Assembly (NCBI RefSeq): GCF_900169145.1 | Contig: NZ_FXZD01000005.1 | Location: 124,001 to 188,000 of the forward strand | Reading direction: 5' to 3' | DNA: 64,000 bases | From: Brevibacterium antiquum CNRZ 918 | GTDB taxonomy: Bacteria; Actinomycetota; Actinomycetes; Actinomycetales; Brevibacteriaceae | Shown: piece after piece, positions 9,237 through 17,799 of the stretch | How the letters are laid out: every line of letters starts with the position of its first letter | Numbering within the stretch: the first letter of the stretch is position 1 | The notes under the pieces: generated by a model | The model's input: only the letters and a program-made list of their open reading frames with translations | The model's database searches: none | What the model was told of the DNA's origin: nothing | Translations under genes and position numbers: made by a program

Positions 9237-9308
9237 GTGCCGTCTGTGCTGACGGCGTGAGTGCCGTCTGTGCTGACGGCGTGAGTGCCGACCGTGCTGG
9301 CCGCATGC
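9213..9308 (+). repeat. 24-bp tandem repeats, each with a hairpin and an in-frame stop, at the end of the transporter gene
   Basis: Units at 9213-9236, 9237-9260 and 9261-9284 are nearly identical (GTGCCGTCTGTGCTGACGGC plus GTGA), followed by a degenerate unit. Each holds GCCGTC/GACGGC, a 6-bp stem. The first unit encodes the last residues and stop of the transporter, so each copy repeats a C-terminus plus stop. A run of three small hairpins could act as a transcript end or mRNA stabiliser. Further down, ACTGAGACA repeats three times around 9339-9370. Confidence 0.85.
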
Positions 9309-9450
9309 GGCCACCGACGAGTGGTGTGCTGTCGACTGAGACAAGAACTGAGACATGAACTGAGACATAGCCTCAGACCGATGAGCCGGGTGCGACAAAT
9401 TGGCCGGGGCCAGTCCCCGACTCACAGGTGAGCTCGGCAGAGGAGACGAC

Positions 9451-10749
9451 ATGATCACGGACGCAGCGATACAGCGAATACTTGCGGCAGTCGACGCCGG
9501 GTTCGATAACCAGCTAGCAGCGACCGCTGAGCTGGTGAACTCGCCCTCCAGACGTGAACATGAAGAACCCGCACAGGATCTCATCGAGTCCCACCTGCAG
9601 AATCTCGACCTCGGCATCGACCGGTGGACCATCGACTCCCCCGAACTGAAGGCGCACCCTGGCTTCGGTCCTTCCACCGTCGACTACACGGGGATGACCA
9701 ATATCGTCGGCACATACCAGCCCGCCCAAGACGACGGGAGGTCCCTGATCCTCAACGGCCACATCGATGTCGTGCCGCAGGGTCCGGAGGACAAATGGTC
9801 GCGCTCACCCTGGGACGCCGAGGTGCGCGATGGATGGATGTACGGCCGCGGTGCCGGTGACATGAAGGCCGGGCTGATCGCCAATCTGTTCGCGTTCGAC
9901 GCCATCCGCCAGGCTGGATTCGACCTCAACGGTCGTGTCCACCTTCAGTCTGTCGTCGAGGAAGAATGCACCGGAAACGGGTCTTTGGCCGCACTGCTGC
10001 GCGGATACACTGCAGACGCCGTCATCATCTCGGAGCCTGAGGAAGATGCTCTCGTCCGTGCCAATGTCGGCGTCCTGTGGTTCACAGCCCGCGTGACGGG
10101 CAACCCGACGCATCCGCGGGAGATGGCCAATGGCTTCAACGCCATCGATGCTGCCTACGAGGTGATGCGCGCACTGCGCACCGTGGAAGAATCGTGGAAC
10201 GAGAAGAAGGGAGAGCATCCCTATTTCGAGGATCTCGACCACCCCATCAACTTCAACTTCGGCGGAATCGAAGGCGGCGACTGGCCCTCCAGCGTCCCCG
10301 CATGGTGCGAACTCCAGGTCCGAGTCGCCACATATCCCGGCACCAGTGCCGATGAAGCGTGGGAGGAGATTGTCGAAGGCCTCGCCGAGGTGGGGCGCGG
10401 CGGATCGGCGAGCGACGGTTCGTCGTCGGCACCGTCATTCGAGATCGAGCTCACCCCGAATGGCTTCTACGCCGAAGGCTACGTCCTCGAACCGGGCAGC
10501 GACGCGGAGAGATTGCTCGAACGCACACACCGAGAGGCATTCGGTGCGCAGCTCACCAGTTTCACCACTCCGGGTTATCTGGATGGTCGGGTCTTCGTCA
10601 ACTACGGCAACATGCCCACCCTGGTCTATGGTCCCGTCTCTGAGAATATCCATGCTTTCGACGAACGCGTGAACATCGAATCCGTGCGCAAGTGCACGAA
10701 GTCGATGGCGCTCTTCATCGCCGAGTGGTGTGGGATCGACGAAGGCTGA
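9451..10749 (+). CDS. M20 family ArgE/DapE-type deacylase (zinc peptidase family)
   Basis: 432 residues. A metal-dependent hydrolase of the acetylornithine deacetylase / succinyl-diaminopimelate desuccinylase type. Metal ligands are visible: HIDVVP (His and the following Asp), GRGAGDMKAG with the bridging Asp, the catalytic Glu pair in VVEEECTGNGS, and the Glu of ISEPEED. The dimerisation (lid) domain occupies the middle. The start at 9451 is chosen because GAGGAGA precedes it; the open frame reaches 9400 but has no ribosome site there. It probably removes an acyl group from an amino acid, and follows an organic-acid transporter that could import the substrate. Exact substrate not predictable. 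Confidence 0.85.
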   Translation: MITDAAIQRILAAVDAGFDNQLAATAELVNSPSRREHEEPAQDLIESHLQNLDLGIDRWTIDSPELKAHPGFGPSTVDYTGMTNIVGTYQPAQDDGRSLILNGHIDVVPQGPEDKWSRSPWDAEVRDGWMYGRGAGDMKAGLIANLFAFDAIRQAGFDLNGRVHLQSVVEEECTGNGSLAALLRGYTADAVIISEPEEDALVRANVGVLWFTARVTGNPTHPREMANGFNAIDAAYEVMRALRTVEESWNEKKGEHPYFEDLDHPINFNFGGIEGGDWPSSVPAWCELQVRVATYPGTSADEAWEEIVEGLAEVGRGGSASDGSSSAPSFEIELTPNGFYAEGYVLEPGSDAERLLERTHREAFGAQLTSFTTPGYLDGRVFVNYGNMPTLVYGPVSENIHAFDERVNIESVRKCTKSMALFIAEWCGIDEG

Positions 10750-10773
10750 ATCACCTCAGGCAACCACTACTTC

Positions 10774-10809
10774 GCCGGTGCAGATGCCGGTGCAGATGCC
10801 GGTGCAGGT
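10774..10809. repeat. Three 12-bp tandem repeats between convergent genes
   Basis: GCCGGTGCAGAT repeated three times (last copy ends GGT) in the 82-bp gap between the convergent M20 and CoA-transferase genes. Not inside a coding region; no strong hairpin seen. Confidence 0.7.
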
Positions 10810-10831
10810 GCGCCTCGCAAGCTCGGTATCG

Positions 10832-12337
10832 TCACATACGCCCGGTGGTCTGAAACTTCAAATGCCAGGACAGGGCCTCCCCCAACAGGTGCGGGGTGTG
10901 GCGTCCATGCGGGTTGGCCGCGATCGCCCGATCCAGATAGTCACCGAGGCGGTCCCGATAGTCAGGGTGTGCGCAGTTGGCGATGATTGTGCGCGCTCGT
11001 GCCACCGGTGAGAGTCCGCGCAGATCGGCCAGTCCCTGTTCGGTGACGAGGATCTGGGTGTCGTGTTCGGTGTGGTCGATGTGGCTGGCGAAGGGCACGA
11101 CCGAGGAAATCGCTCCGTCCTTGGCCAGAGAGTTCGAGACGAAGAAGTTGAGGTAGGCGTTGCGGGCGAAGTCACCGGATCCGCCGATCCCGTTGATGAT
11201 CGACGAGCCCATGACGTGGGTGGAATTCACATTGCCGTAGATGTCTGCTTCGACCATCCCGTTGATCGCGATGACGCCGAGGCGACGGATGGCTTCCGGA
11301 TGGTTCGACATCTCCTGCGTGCGCAGCAGGATCCGTCCCTTGTAGGACTCGATGTTCTCGTTGAAGTCGGCGGCGCGCTCGGCAGACAGTGAGAAGGCGG
11401 TGGCCGAGACCGAGGCGAGTTTGCCGTTGTCGATGAGGTCGAGCATTCCGTCCTGGATGACCTCGGTGTAGGCGGCCAGTCCTTCGAATTCGCTCTCGGC
11501 CAGGTTGCCCATGACGGCGTTGGCGACGTTGCCGACGCCTGACTGCAGCGGCAGCAGTTCCGGCGGCAGTCGGTCGGCGCGGATCTCGTGGCGCAGGAAG
11601 TCGACGAGGTGGGAGGCAACGGCCGTCGAGTCCTCATCGGCGGGTTTGAACGGCAGGTTGCGATCGGGCGCGTTCGTCTCCACGATGGCAACGATCTTGG
11701 CCGGATCCACACGCAGGTACGGGTCGCCGATGCGCTGCATGGGTTCGAGGAGTTGGATCGGCAGTCGCTCGGGTGGTCGACGGGTGCCGTAGTAGACGTC
11801 GTGGAAGCCTTCGTAGGCGCGCGGATGCCAGGAGTTGACCTCGAGGATGACCTTGTCGGCCAGGTCGAGCCAGGTCTTCGAGTTGCCGACCGAGCTGCCG
11901 GGAACCAGCAGACCGTTGGGCAGGATCGCAGCGACCTCGACGACGGCCACGTCGAGGTTGCCGTAGAAGCCGAACCACGCCTGCTGGGCGGAGTGGCTGA
12001 GGTGGGTGTCGACGTATTCGGTCGAGCCGTCGTTGATCGACTTCCGCATCGCCGGATCGGATTGGAAGGGCAGGCGTTTGCTCACGGCGTCCGCCTCGGC
12101 GAGGGCACCGTCGAGCTCCGGGGCCGTCGAGGCTCCGGTCCAGAGTTCGATGGCGAAGTCACGACCGTCTTCGTGCTCAGTCCGAGCTTGGGAGGCGAGC
12201 GCACCAGGCACGGCCTTCGGGTAACCGGAGCCGGTGAATCCGCTCATGGCGACGCGATCGCCGTGGCTGATATGGACAGCCGCCTGTTCAGCGGTGACGA
12301 CCTTCGAGCTCAGGTCCGAGCATGTGATCCTAGACAT
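10832..12337 (-). CDS. Acetyl-CoA hydrolase / succinyl-CoA:acetate CoA-transferase family protein
   Basis: 501 residues, close to the usual 500-510. N-terminal MSRITCSDLSSKVVTAEQAA with GDRVAMSGFTGSGYPK is the typical opening of class-I acetate CoA-transferases. The catalytic Glu region reads INGMVEADIYGNVNSTHVMG, followed by the oxyanion glycine loop GIGGSGDFARNAY. It moves CoA between acids such as succinyl-CoA and acetate, or hydrolyses acetyl-CoA. The frame stays open to 12583, but homology begins at 12337. A GTG at 12340 lies 6 nt after TATAAA (minus strand), so initiation there from a leaderless transcript is also possible. Next gene on the strand after the M20D hydrolase. Confidence 0.88.
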   Translation of the reverse strand: MSRITCSDLSSKVVTAEQAAVHISHGDRVAMSGFTGSGYPKAVPGALASQARTEHEDGRDFAIELWTGASTAPELDGALAEADAVSKRLPFQSDPAMRKSINDGSTEYVDTHLSHSAQQAWFGFYGNLDVAVVEVAAILPNGLLVPGSSVGNSKTWLDLADKVILEVNSWHPRAYEGFHDVYYGTRRPPERLPIQLLEPMQRIGDPYLRVDPAKIVAIVETNAPDRNLPFKPADEDSTAVASHLVDFLRHEIRADRLPPELLPLQSGVGNVANAVMGNLAESEFEGLAAYTEVIQDGMLDLIDNGKLASVSATAFSLSAERAADFNENIESYKGRILLRTQEMSNHPEAIRRLGVIAINGMVEADIYGNVNSTHVMGSSIINGIGGSGDFARNAYLNFFVSNSLAKDGAISSVVPFASHIDHTEHDTQILVTEQGLADLRGLSPVARARTIIANCAHPDYRDRLGDYLDRAIAANPHGRHTPHLLGEALSWHLKFQTTGRM

Positions 12338-12420
12338 CACTTGCAGTTTATAGGACGTATTGTGGACCACCGACACAGCCCTCGCCGAGCGCACAAAGCC
12401 CAGCACAACGCCCCTCAGAC

Positions 12421-13725
12421 CTACCGCCCCAGCCCGGCCAGGAACTCCCCCGCTCCCAGCGCAACCTTCGTCTCCGCCTCGACCCCAACGGCGAGCATGT
12501 CCTCGTCGACGTCGAAGCGCTCGGTGTGGTGGCCCCAGGAGGTGGCCATGCCGATCTGGACGTAGGTCGCCAGCCCCCCGCACTCCTTGACCCGCTTCAT
12601 CATCGCCGTCGCGTCCTCGGATCCGCCGATACCACTCGTGTCGCTGATCGTCGAGACTCCCTGTACCCCCGAGAAGCTGTCCCGGATGTATGGCAGGAGT
12701 TCGGGGCTCGGGTCCTCCCTGTCTGCTCTGCCCACGACCGTGAGCTCATGATCGAGGTCGTACATGCGTGCTGCCCCGGCGACGATGTCCTGGGCCCGGG
12801 CAAACATGAAGTCGTTGATCTCGCTGTTCAAGCCCCGCGTCTCGACCCTGATCGTGGCCGTGCGCGGCACGACGTTGCGTCCTTCGCCGGCCTGGAATGT
12901 GCCCACGTTGATGCGGCTGGCACCTTCGGAGTGCCGTGGGATCGCGTGCAGGTTCAGTGCCGCCGATGCGGCCGCCAGCAGCGCGTTCTTCCCCTTCTCC
13001 GGATCCCCGCCAGCGTGCGAACCGAGCCCGGTGAACGTGACGTCGAACTTCGTGCTCGCGAGGTATCCGTCGGCGCCGGTGACGATCGCGCCTCTCTCGC
13101 CGTCGGCCATCAGGTGTGTGGCGACGAACAGGTCCACATCATCGAACCATCCCGCGGCAACGATCGAGTGTGCCCCGCGCACCCCCTCCTCGGCGGGTTG
13201 GAAGATGATCTTCACGGTGCCGGTCAGCTCGTCCCGGCGCTCTGCCAAGGTCGTGGCCAACCCGAGGCCGATCGCTGCGTGACCATCGTGGCCGCACCCA
13301 TGCATGGCGCCAGCGTTGATCGAGGCGAACCCCTCGGCGAAGGGCCGGTGCGAAGCCTCGGAGCACTCGACCAGGTCGTTCGAGTCGATGTCGAAGCGAA
13401 AGCACACGACCGGTCCGGGCCGCCCGGACTCCAGCACGCCGAGGACACCGGTGAACCCGTCCCCCATCGCCTCGACGAGGCCAGGATCCGCACCCTGGTC
13501 AACGGCGCGTTTCCGCTCGGCGGCGAGCACCTCGGCGCTGGGCACCCCCAACCGGGATCCTGCGGCATGGAGCTTCGGTCCGTACACCGTGTCCCACCCC
13601 AGGTCACGAAGGACGGAGATAATCGCCGAGGTGGTCCGGAACTCCGTCCATCCTATTTCGGCGAACGTGTGGAAGTCTCGTCTCCAGGTCTTGAGCTGGT
13701 CGCTGATCTGGGATGTCACAGTCAC
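12421..13725 (-). CDS. M20D amidohydrolase, p-aminobenzoyl-glutamate hydrolase (AbgA)-like
   Basis: 434 residues if started at GTG 13725, matching AbgA (436). Metal-site motifs of M20D enzymes: AGAMHGCGHDGHAAIGLG, FQPAEEGVRGA, ATHLMADGERG and a final GHHTERFDVDED. A conserved GSHAGGDPEKGKNAL lies at the dimer-domain junction. These enzymes cleave amides such as p-aminobenzoyl-glutamate or N-acyl amino acids. The start is uncertain: GTG 13725 has GAGG 10 nt upstream, GTG 13719 is an alternative, and an upstream frame to 13767 lacks family similarity. It lies 83 nt upstream of the CoA-transferase on the same strand, perhaps co-transcribed. Confidence 0.83.
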   Translation of the reverse strand: MTVTSQISDQLKTWRRDFHTFAEIGWTEFRTTSAIISVLRDLGWDTVYGPKLHAAGSRLGVPSAEVLAAERKRAVDQGADPGLVEAMGDGFTGVLGVLESGRPGPVVCFRFDIDSNDLVECSEASHRPFAEGFASINAGAMHGCGHDGHAAIGLGLATTLAERRDELTGTVKIIFQPAEEGVRGAHSIVAAGWFDDVDLFVATHLMADGERGAIVTGADGYLASTKFDVTFTGLGSHAGGDPEKGKNALLAAASAALNLHAIPRHSEGASRINVGTFQAGEGRNVVPRTATIRVETRGLNSEINDFMFARAQDIVAGAARMYDLDHELTVVGRADREDPSPELLPYIRDSFSGVQGVSTISDTSGIGGSEDATAMMKRVKECGGLATYVQIGMATSWGHHTERFDVDEDMLAVGVEAETKVALGAGEFLAGLGR

Positions 13726-13848
13726 GTGGGCGGCCTCAATTCGATCGGCAGAAGGATGTCTTCGCATCCTATTCCTTCACACCAACGTGGATCGCTGGTA
13801 TCGCCGTTGAAATCTGCGGGGCAGATGGCTGTCTGATAAAACGGATGC

Positions 13849-14559
13849 ATGCGCACTTCCCGTCCTCCCCGACCAGCATCTGGACTCCGTCTCCTCACGC
13901 CAGTGTGCTTGCTCATTGCTGCGATCATGATCTCCTTTGCCGTCCAGCCGCAGTGGTTGACGATTCCTCTCATGCTCGTCCTCGTCGGCATCGGTGGCGG
14001 ACGGAGTCTCTTCCGTGAGGAGAACTGGCAGCCCGCCGATGACATCACGACGCTTCGCCTCGGGCTCTTCTTGATCTTCACCGCCCTCGTCCTCGACTCG
14101 GTGGGCTTCTCGTGGCCGGCCGTTGCGGTAGGCGCAGCGGCACTCATCCTCGACGCCGGCGATGGGTATGTGGCACGCCGGACCACACCCACATCGGCAG
14201 GGGCGGGCTTCGACGAATCCGTCGATGCACTCGTCGTCCTCATCCTCTCCGTCGCGCTCATCCCGGTCTGGGGATGGTGGGTGATTCTGCCGGGCACCTT
14301 CTACTACCTCTTCCGCGCAGCGCTCTTTCTGCGACCTGCTTGGAGACAGCAGCTGCCGCCGTCTCTCCGGCGCAAGACGATCGCGGCGAGCCAAGGCATT
14401 CTCCTGCTCGCTGCCGGGTCCCCCGTGGCGCTGGCGAATCCGTGGTTCGGCTTCACGTGCGCCGTGATCGCCCTCGTCTCCCTTGTCTATTCCTTCGGAC
14501 GAGACCTCCTCTGGCTCGAGCAGCACGCCGGAATTCCGACACCGGCACATGCCCATTGA
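13849..14559 (+). CDS. CDP-alcohol phosphatidyltransferase family membrane protein
   Basis: 236 residues with five or six membrane helices. The family signature DX2DGX2AR...GX3DX3D is complete near residues 102-127: DAGDGYVARR followed by GFDESVDALV. These integral enzymes transfer a phosphoalcohol from a CDP-activated donor to a second alcohol. The acceptor here is unknown, and it is not a clear PgsA or Pis. It sits 57 nt upstream of the GTP cyclohydrolase fusion on the same strand and opposite a membrane/glycosyltransferase operon, so it may supply the lipid or polyol part of that pathway (inference). Confidence 0.85.
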   Translation: MRTSRPPRPASGLRLLTPVCLLIAAIMISFAVQPQWLTIPLMLVLVGIGGGRSLFREENWQPADDITTLRLGLFLIFTALVLDSVGFSWPAVAVGAAALILDAGDGYVARRTTPTSAGAGFDESVDALVVLILSVALIPVWGWWVILPGTFYYLFRAALFLRPAWRQQLPPSLRRKTIAASQGILLLAAGSPVALANPWFGFTCAVIALVSLVYSFGRDLLWLEQHAGIPTPAHAH

Positions 14560-14604
14560 CCTCGAGAAGGACCCCAGCCTTCCTCGCACAGACCCGCCTG
14601 ACCG

Positions 14605-14610
14605 TACACT
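14605..14610 (+). promoter_or_regulatory. -10 hexamer TACACT of a putative leaderless promoter
   Basis: TACACT ends 6 nt before ATG 14617; no Shine-Dalgarno lies between. This would give the fusion gene its own promoter despite the nearby upstream gene. Confidence 0.45.
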
Positions 14611-14616
14611 TGGACA

Positions 14617-16038
14617 ATGACCGCCTGGCAACGAAGCACGGACCCGATCGGACTGAGCAGTGGACCGCCGAGCAGGCTGCCCACCGCCCATGGAGTCTTC
14701 ACGCTTCGCTCGTTCACCTTTGCTGGGATGACCCACGCGGTGATGTCGCTCGGCAACCCGGCGATGGTCGATGCTCCCTTCGTGCGAGTCCACAGCGAAT
14801 GCCTCACCGGCGACGCTCTGGGCTCACATCGCTGCGACTGCGGAGACCAGTTGTCGGCCGCTCTGGCGGCCATCGCCGACGCCGGTGACGGCCTCCTCAT
14901 CTATCTGCGCGGGCACGAAGGTCGCGGCATCGGGCTGGAGAACAAACTGCGCGCCTATGCCCTCCAGGATGATGGCCTCGACACCGTCGCCGCCAACCGT
15001 GCACTCGACCTGCCGGACGATGCCCGGGACTACACTGCCGCAGCGGCGATCCTCCAGGAACTCGACTGCCCGCAGATCACCCTGCTGTCCTCGAATCCAA
15101 GCAAGATCACCGCGCTCGAGGACCTGGGAATCACGGTGACCGATCGTCGTGGCCTCCAGGTGCCCGACAGGCCGGAGAACTCCGCCTATCTTGAGACCAA
15201 ACGTCGGTTCATGAACCACATCGTCCCTCCCGATCACCCGCACGCCGGCTCACCCGATCACCCGCACGCCAGCTCAGCGGAGACGAGTACTGACAACGCT
15301 CTCGAGGTCTACGACACGATCGCCGACGGTGATGAAGTCGTTGCGCAATTGGCGCAGAGTGAGGACGGTTTCATCGCGACATCCGATGGTGACGCCCAAT
15401 TCGTCTCCGGGCAGATCGACCGTGCGCACCTCCATCGGATCCGGGCCTCCGTCGGTGCCGTTCTGGTCGGATGCGGCACGGTCATCGCCGATGATCCTCA
15501 GCTGACCGTGCGCGCCGTGCCCGGGAAGAATCCTGTCCGCGTCGTCCTCGACCCGCATGGTCGGGTCCCGGCCACAGCAACCGTCCTCACCTCGCCGGAG
15601 GCACCGACGCTGTGGCTCATCGGCGCCGAGGTTGCCCCCAGTTCGGACGTCGGCGACCACGTCCGTATGGTTCGGCTCCCGGTGACTGAGGATGACGAGA
15701 GCTCCCCGGCACTCATCGTCTCGCTCATCCGTGAGCATGTCGCCGGGTCGATCCTCGTTGAGGGCGGCGGACGGACCGTGTCGTCGTTCCTTGCCGCCGG
15801 CGTGCTCGACCGACTGTTCCTCACCTCGGCACCTGTGTTCATCGGCAATGGAATCCCGGGGATCCGCTTCGAGGGAACTCCGGTCATGGCGCAGGCGCTG
15901 CGTCGGCCATTCCGGCGCTACCAGTTCGGGGAGGACATGTGCACTGAATACCTGCTCAGCGAGCTGGCGAACGGTGCCTCAGCGCAGGACTCTCACCGCT
16001 GTCGTGGCGGCGGCCCCACAGCCTGGCAACAAGGGTGA
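14617..16038 (+). CDS. GTP cyclohydrolase II fused to a RibD-type reductase domain
   Basis: 473 residues in two parts. Residues about 20-205 are GTP cyclohydrolase II: zinc Cys residues in ECLTGDALGSHRCDCG, the YLRGHEGRGIGLENKLRAYA loop (Tyr retained) and a C-terminal SNPSKI. A short linker with a DHPHAGSP/DHPHASSA repeat follows. Residues about 231-450 are a RibD C-terminal reductase: DGQID-type GQIDRAH, GTVIADDPQLTVR, LVEGGGRTVSSFL. The first domain would open GTP to a diaminopyrimidinone ribosyl phosphate and the second reduce the ribosyl chain; no deaminase domain is present. The last 25 residues look like a tail encoded over the 3' end of the opposing gene. Neighbours suggest a special pathway, not housekeeping riboflavin synthesis (inference). 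Confidence 0.9.
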   Translation: MTAWQRSTDPIGLSSGPPSRLPTAHGVFTLRSFTFAGMTHAVMSLGNPAMVDAPFVRVHSECLTGDALGSHRCDCGDQLSAALAAIADAGDGLLIYLRGHEGRGIGLENKLRAYALQDDGLDTVAANRALDLPDDARDYTAAAAILQELDCPQITLLSSNPSKITALEDLGITVTDRRGLQVPDRPENSAYLETKRRFMNHIVPPDHPHAGSPDHPHASSAETSTDNALEVYDTIADGDEVVAQLAQSEDGFIATSDGDAQFVSGQIDRAHLHRIRASVGAVLVGCGTVIADDPQLTVRAVPGKNPVRVVLDPHGRVPATATVLTSPEAPTLWLIGAEVAPSSDVGDHVRMVRLPVTEDDESSPALIVSLIREHVAGSILVEGGGRTVSSFLAAGVLDRLFLTSAPVFIGNGIPGIRFEGTPVMAQALRRPFRRYQFGEDMCTEYLLSELANGASAQDSHRCRGGGPTAWQQG

Positions 16039-16837
16039 TCGCGCCCGGCAGAGTTGAGATCACAGCCAGGAGGCCGTAACCGGTCGATGAGGTGACCGCC
16101 CATTCGACGGAGCTTGCGAGGCTGCCGGCCAGAATGCTCACACTGATTTCGCGCACTCCCCAGCCACCGACTCCCAGCGGAATGCTCATCGCTGCGAGGC
16201 CGACGACGGCGAGCGCCGGAATGACCGGGCCACTGAGCGTTAGCATCGCGATGAGGTAGAGCCCGAGGAACGATCCGATGGTCACTGCTGCCGTCAGCCA
16301 CACGAGCCCGATCGTCGATGCGCTCATCCCCCGCATGCCCAGGATGGAGAGGACTCCGGTCACTGCGGCGACCGCTGCGGCAATCCACGCGAAGTGTGGG
16401 GCCACCGGGATGAGAGTGAACGTGGCCGTGGCGAAGAGCAGGGTGGTGGCACTGAGCCGTTCGGCACCGACGATGCTGAGCGGGGACAACCACCGACGCT
16501 CGCCGGTATCGCGATAGGCGGCGACGCGCGCCAGGTCTCCGCCCAACCCGCCAGGCATGATCATGTTGAGCAGACTGGCCGAATAGCAGTCGGCGAGGGC
16601 TCGGCGTCGAGTCACATGTGTTCCGGACTGCTTGAGCAGCAGGGAGAATCGCATGGACTGTGCCACCGTGGCGAGAAGGCCGAGGCCCAGCGCTGCGAGA
16701 ACCGTCACAGGGGTGACCACGCGTCCGCCGTCGAGCAGGGCCTGGACTCCGACGATGCGCACGGTGAGAGCAAGCAGGATGACGGTGATGAGCAGCATGA
16801 GTACCCGCCGCACCCACATCGAGCTCATCGTTGTCAT
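15956..16837 (-). CDS. Flippase-like integral membrane protein (UPF0104 / LPG synthase membrane domain)
   Basis: 293 residues, seven to eight helices. Features of the UPF0104 family (also the membrane half of lysyl-phosphatidylglycerol synthase): LLKQSG after helix 2, the ADCYSASLLNMIMPGGLGGD loop, and the VGGWGVREIS segment near the C-terminus. Members are thought to move lipids across the membrane. Last gene of a coupled five-gene operon: its ATG overlaps the methyltransferase stop (ATGA at 16834-16837). Its 3' end overlaps the convergent cyclohydrolase fusion by 83 nt. Possible exporter or flippase for the product of this cluster (inference). Confidence 0.85.
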   Translation of the reverse strand: MTTMSSMWVRRVLMLLITVILLALTVRIVGVQALLDGGRVVTPVTVLAALGLGLLATVAQSMRFSLLLKQSGTHVTRRRALADCYSASLLNMIMPGGLGGDLARVAAYRDTGERRWLSPLSIVGAERLSATTLLFATATFTLIPVAPHFAWIAAAVAAVTGVLSILGMRGMSASTIGLVWLTAAVTIGSFLGLYLIAMLTLSGPVIPALAVVGLAAMSIPLGVGGWGVREISVSILAGSLASSVEWAVTSSTGYGLLAVISTLPGAITLVARLWGRRHDSGESPALRHRSPAR

Positions 16838-17799
16838 TGCTTCGGCTCGCCGGACGTCTGAGCTTGCTGGTCGGCTGTTCGGCCACGGTTGCCTGCAGCG
16901 TCGATGAGCAGATCAGTGTGGTCGACGACGACGCTGAGCCCAGCAGCCTGACCGTCCGGCCGACCTGCCTGACCGTCCGGCCGCGACTCGATCTGCTTCA
17001 GCCGTTCCTGCAGCCACGTGCGACCCACCTCGCGCAGGTCGGGGTCTTCCTCGATGGCGGCATCGACGCGTTCGGTGAGGAATCGCGTGAGGAACTCCGA
17101 GTCTCGTGGTGCTTCGAGGTGCCAGGGACTGGCGGAGGTTTCCACTCGTGCACCGATACCGTCTGCCGCCGCCTCCAGCGCCGGCGCTGCCTGTGTGCCG
17201 AGCCGTGATTCGCGTCGCTGGTGGCGGGCGAACGCCTCGTCGATGACGCTGTCGTCTGCATGGGGCGGGCTGAGATGCCATTGGCCCGAGATGCTGAGCA
17301 GGAAGATTCCGATTCCGGAGAAGCGCTGCAGAGTGTCGACGATGGCCGCCATGTCATCACGAGTGAGCACGTCGAGCAGAGCGCTGCCGGTGATGAGGAG
17401 ATCGCACGGATGCGGCGACACAGTGGGTGCCTTCACAAACACCTCAGCCAGCGCCTCGGCTGCGATGTCCGGCAGAGAGGAGATCGGGGCCGCCACTGTG
17501 TGCACAGGAGTGCCGAATCTGTCAGCAGCGATCTCGAGTGCGGATTCATCGGCATCGACGAGCACCCACTGCACCCGACGTCCGTGCAGTCGCTGGGTGA
17601 GATGGGCATCGAACCACCGCATGGAGTTGCCGGTCCCGGCCCCGATGTCGATGGCTACGAGCGGTCGTTCTGGGCCGGCTGTCAGCGAGCGGTTCGACAG
17701 CGCACTGGCCGCCTCGTCGAGGAGCGGGAACGCATACTCTCTGGCGGCATCGTCAACGGGCACCCTCAGGTCCAGCCACCCCGGCTCTGCTGCAGTCAT
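16834..17799 (-). CDS. SAM-dependent methyltransferase
   Basis: 321 residues of the class-I Rossmann type: motif I AIDIGAGTGNSMRWF near residue 48, the acidic ribose-binding end of strand 2 in WVLVDADESALEIA, and LLITGSALLDVL around motif IV. The C-terminal half is longer than a minimal methyltransferase and carries a seven-residue duplication (RPDGQAG/RPDGQAA), encoded by a 21-bp-period direct repeat at about 16948-16983. It overlaps the glycosyltransferase upstream (ATGA) and the flippase-like gene downstream by 4 nt each, so all are translated together. Substrate unknown; the metabolite made by the PTPS/cyclohydrolase set or its glycoside is the obvious candidate. Confidence 0.85.
   Translation of the reverse strand: MTAAEPGWLDLRVPVDDAAREYAFPLLDEAASALSNRSLTAGPERPLVAIDIGAGTGNSMRWFDAHLTQRLHGRRVQWVLVDADESALEIAADRFGTPVHTVAAPISSLPDIAAEALAEVFVKAPTVSPHPCDLLITGSALLDVLTRDDMAAIVDTLQRFSGIGIFLLSISGQWHLSPPHADDSVIDEAFARHQRRESRLGTQAAPALEAAADGIGARVETSASPWHLEAPRDSEFLTRFLTERVDAAIEEDPDLREVGRTWLQERLKQIESRPDGQAGRPDGQAAGLSVVVDHTDLLIDAAGNRGRTADQQAQTSGEPKQ

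Noticed and set aside
9213..9370. CRISPR-like array
   Set aside because: The units are directly adjacent 24-bp copies without unique spacers; it is a tandem repeat.
12338..12583. N-terminal extension of the CoA-transferase frame
   Set aside because: The added residues overlap the end of the M20D gene, lack family similarity and have no ribosome site; homology starts at 12337.
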